NCBI GenBank assembly: GCA_030590765.1
Contig: JAUVCP010000092.1
Span: forward strand, 1-7,564
Direction of reading: 5' to 3'
Source: Flavobacteriaceae bacterium
GTDB lineage: Bacteria; Bacteroidota; Bacteroidia; Flavobacteriales; Flavobacteriaceae
DNA length: 7,564 nucleotides
Within the stretch, counting starts at the first letter, position 1. Each line of letters starts with the position of its first letter. A program made the position numbers and the translations under genes. Below the pieces are notes generated by a model that saw only the letters and a program-made list of their open reading frames with translations, was not told the origin of the DNA and made no database searches. This document shows, piece after piece, positions 6,914 through 7,564 of the stretch.

Positions 6914-6950
6914 TTTTACACACCCCTAACCCCTCTCAAGAGGGGAGTTA
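6914..6950. repeat. GC-rich palindromic dispersed repeat forming the 3' end of argF'
   Basis: The core CCCCTCTCAAGAGGGG (6930-6945) is a palindrome with 7-base arms and a CA/TG centre. It is flanked by ACACACCCCTAA on one side and AGTTATC on the other. It stands out as G/C-rich in an AT-rich neighbourhood. I recall near-identical ACACACCCCTAACCCCTCT-type elements scattered through flavobacterial and other Bacteroidota genomes, typically between genes; only one copy is in this window, so dispersal is recollection, not observation. On the - strand it encodes NSPLERG and the TAG stop of argF', so it trims or replaces that protein's tail. In mRNA it would fold into a strong short stem between argF' and argB. 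Confidence 0.6.
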
Positions 6951-7564
6951 TCAGCCAATATTCTTTTCAGCACCAATTGTGCAGCATATGTTCTATTATT
7001 CGCCTGCTCAATTACAATTGAATTCTCGCTATCCAAAACCTCATCGGCAACTACCACATTTCTTCTTACCGGAAGACAGTGCATAAATTTAGCATTATTT
7101 GTCTTTTCCATTTTATCTGCAGTGATCATCCAGTTTTTATCTTGTGATCTTACTTTTCCGTAGTCGTTAAATGAACTCCAGTTCTTTGTATAAATAAAAT
7201 CAGCATTCTCAAAAGCTTTCTCCTGATCGTATTCAACTTTTGAACCTTTTACTATTTCCGGATTTAATTCATAGCCTTTCGGATGTGTAATTACAAATTC
7301 AGAATCCTGTTTATGCATCATTTCAATAAATGAATTTGCCACCGCATGGGGTAAAGCTTTTGGATGTGGTGCCCAACTTAACACAACCTTTGGTTTATGG
7401 TTTACTTTAAATTCTTCCATAGTAATTGCATCTGCCAGAGCCTGCAACGGATGACCAACCGAACTTTCCATATTCACTACCGGTACTGTTGCATATTTTG
7501 CAAATGCAGTTAACACTTCTTCAGCAAGATCTTTCTCTTTATCGGTTAATGAGGCAAAAGCTCT
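6926..7564 (-). CDS. argF: N-acetylornithine/N-succinylornithine carbamoyltransferase, C-terminal two thirds
   Basis: This enzyme transfers the carbamoyl group of carbamoyl phosphate to N-acylornithine, giving N-acylcitrulline. The frame is open to the right edge (codon 1 seen is AGA 7564-7562), so 212 residues are present and about 100 are missing; the GTG at 7516 is internal (LAEEVLTAFAKY). Motifs: GHPLQALADA (carbamoyl phosphate/HPxQ region), SWAPHPKALPHAVANSF, FVITHPKGYEL, VEYDQEKAFENADFIY and FMHCLPVRRNVVV. HCLPVRRN and APHPK mark the acetyl-/succinylornithine subfamily; ordinary ornithine transcarbamylase has HCLP followed by a different segment and an SMG loop, not seen here. The residue that separates acetyl from succinyl enzymes (Glu92 in Xanthomonas, Pro90 in Bacteroides) lies outside the window. 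The last residues NSPLERG and stop come from the palindromic repeat, an odd C-terminus for the family. Confidence 0.9.
   Translation of the reverse strand, partial: RAFASLTDKEKDLAEEVLTAFAKYATVPVVNMESSVGHPLQALADAITMEEFKVNHKPKVVLSWAPHPKALPHAVANSFIEMMHKQDSEFVITHPKGYELNPEIVKGSKVEYDQEKAFENADFIYTKNWSSFNDYGKVRSQDKNWMITADKMEKTNNAKFMHCLPVRRNVVVADEVLDSENSIVIEQANNRTYAAQLVLKRILADNSPLERG

Noticed and set aside
6836..7021. A 61-codon + strand open frame containing TPLTPLKRG
   Set aside because: It overlaps argB and argF' on the other strand, and its only distinctive peptide is the translation of the palindromic repeat.
7514..7516. GTG as the start codon of the transcarbamylase
   Set aside because: The same frame is open through AGA at 7564 with family-like sequence (RAFASLTDKEKDLAEE), and roughly 100 N-terminal residues are still missing, so the gene continues past the window edge.
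1..7564. CRISPR array, tRNA/rRNA, insertion sequence, riboswitch or defence-system genes
   Set aside because: No direct-repeat array, cloverleaf, transposase frame or terminal inverted repeats were seen; nearly all of the window is accounted for by conserved metabolic and transport genes.

Overview
The window is low-GC, gene-dense DNA from a Bacteroidota bacterium, most likely a flavobacterium. The evidence is the AT-rich composition, A-rich leaders without clear Shine-Dalgarno sites, a promoter of the Bacteroidota type (TTTG ... TAnnTTTG), and the presence of the N-acyl-ornithine form of the arginine pathway. That last point rests on an acetyl-/succinylornithine-type transcarbamylase (HCLPVRRN motif) instead of an ordinary ornithine transcarbamylase.

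The left end (1-1528, + strand) holds the tail of a small NTF2-like/DUF4440 protein. Six bases after it comes pabB, the chorismate-aminating subunit for folate (p-aminobenzoate) synthesis, read from a GTG start. pabB runs tail to tail into the - strand genes and overlaps the last of them by 12 bases.

Everything from 1517 to the right edge is on the - strand. In transcription order it reads: argF-type transcarbamylase (start beyond the window), argB, argE/dapE-like N-acyl deacylase, argH, a Tam-like SAM methyltransferase, then a two-gene ThrE-family exporter (YjjP-like and YjjB-like halves). The four arg genes cover the steps from N-acylglutamate phosphorylation (argB), through carbamoylation of N-acylornithine (argF') and deacylation to citrulline (argE), to argininosuccinate cleavage (argH). 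The window lacks the reductase, transaminase, argininosuccinate synthase and acyl-transfer genes. The methyltransferase begins one base after the argH stop and so probably rides on the arg transcript. The exporter pair has its own recognisable promoter in the 118-base gap at 2795-2912, the longest intergenic stretch in the window.

No new defence system, mobile element or RNA gene is visible. The less ordinary signals are: (i) a G/C-rich palindromic element, of a kind I recall as dispersed in Bacteroidota genomes, that forms the last codons and stop of argF'; (ii) a cluster of short palindromes in the argE-argH gap, one resembling a common GTCATTCCCG-type dispersed repeat; (iii) the biochemical ambiguity (acetyl or succinyl) of the arg pathway; and (iv) the arg-linked methyltransferase of unknown substrate.
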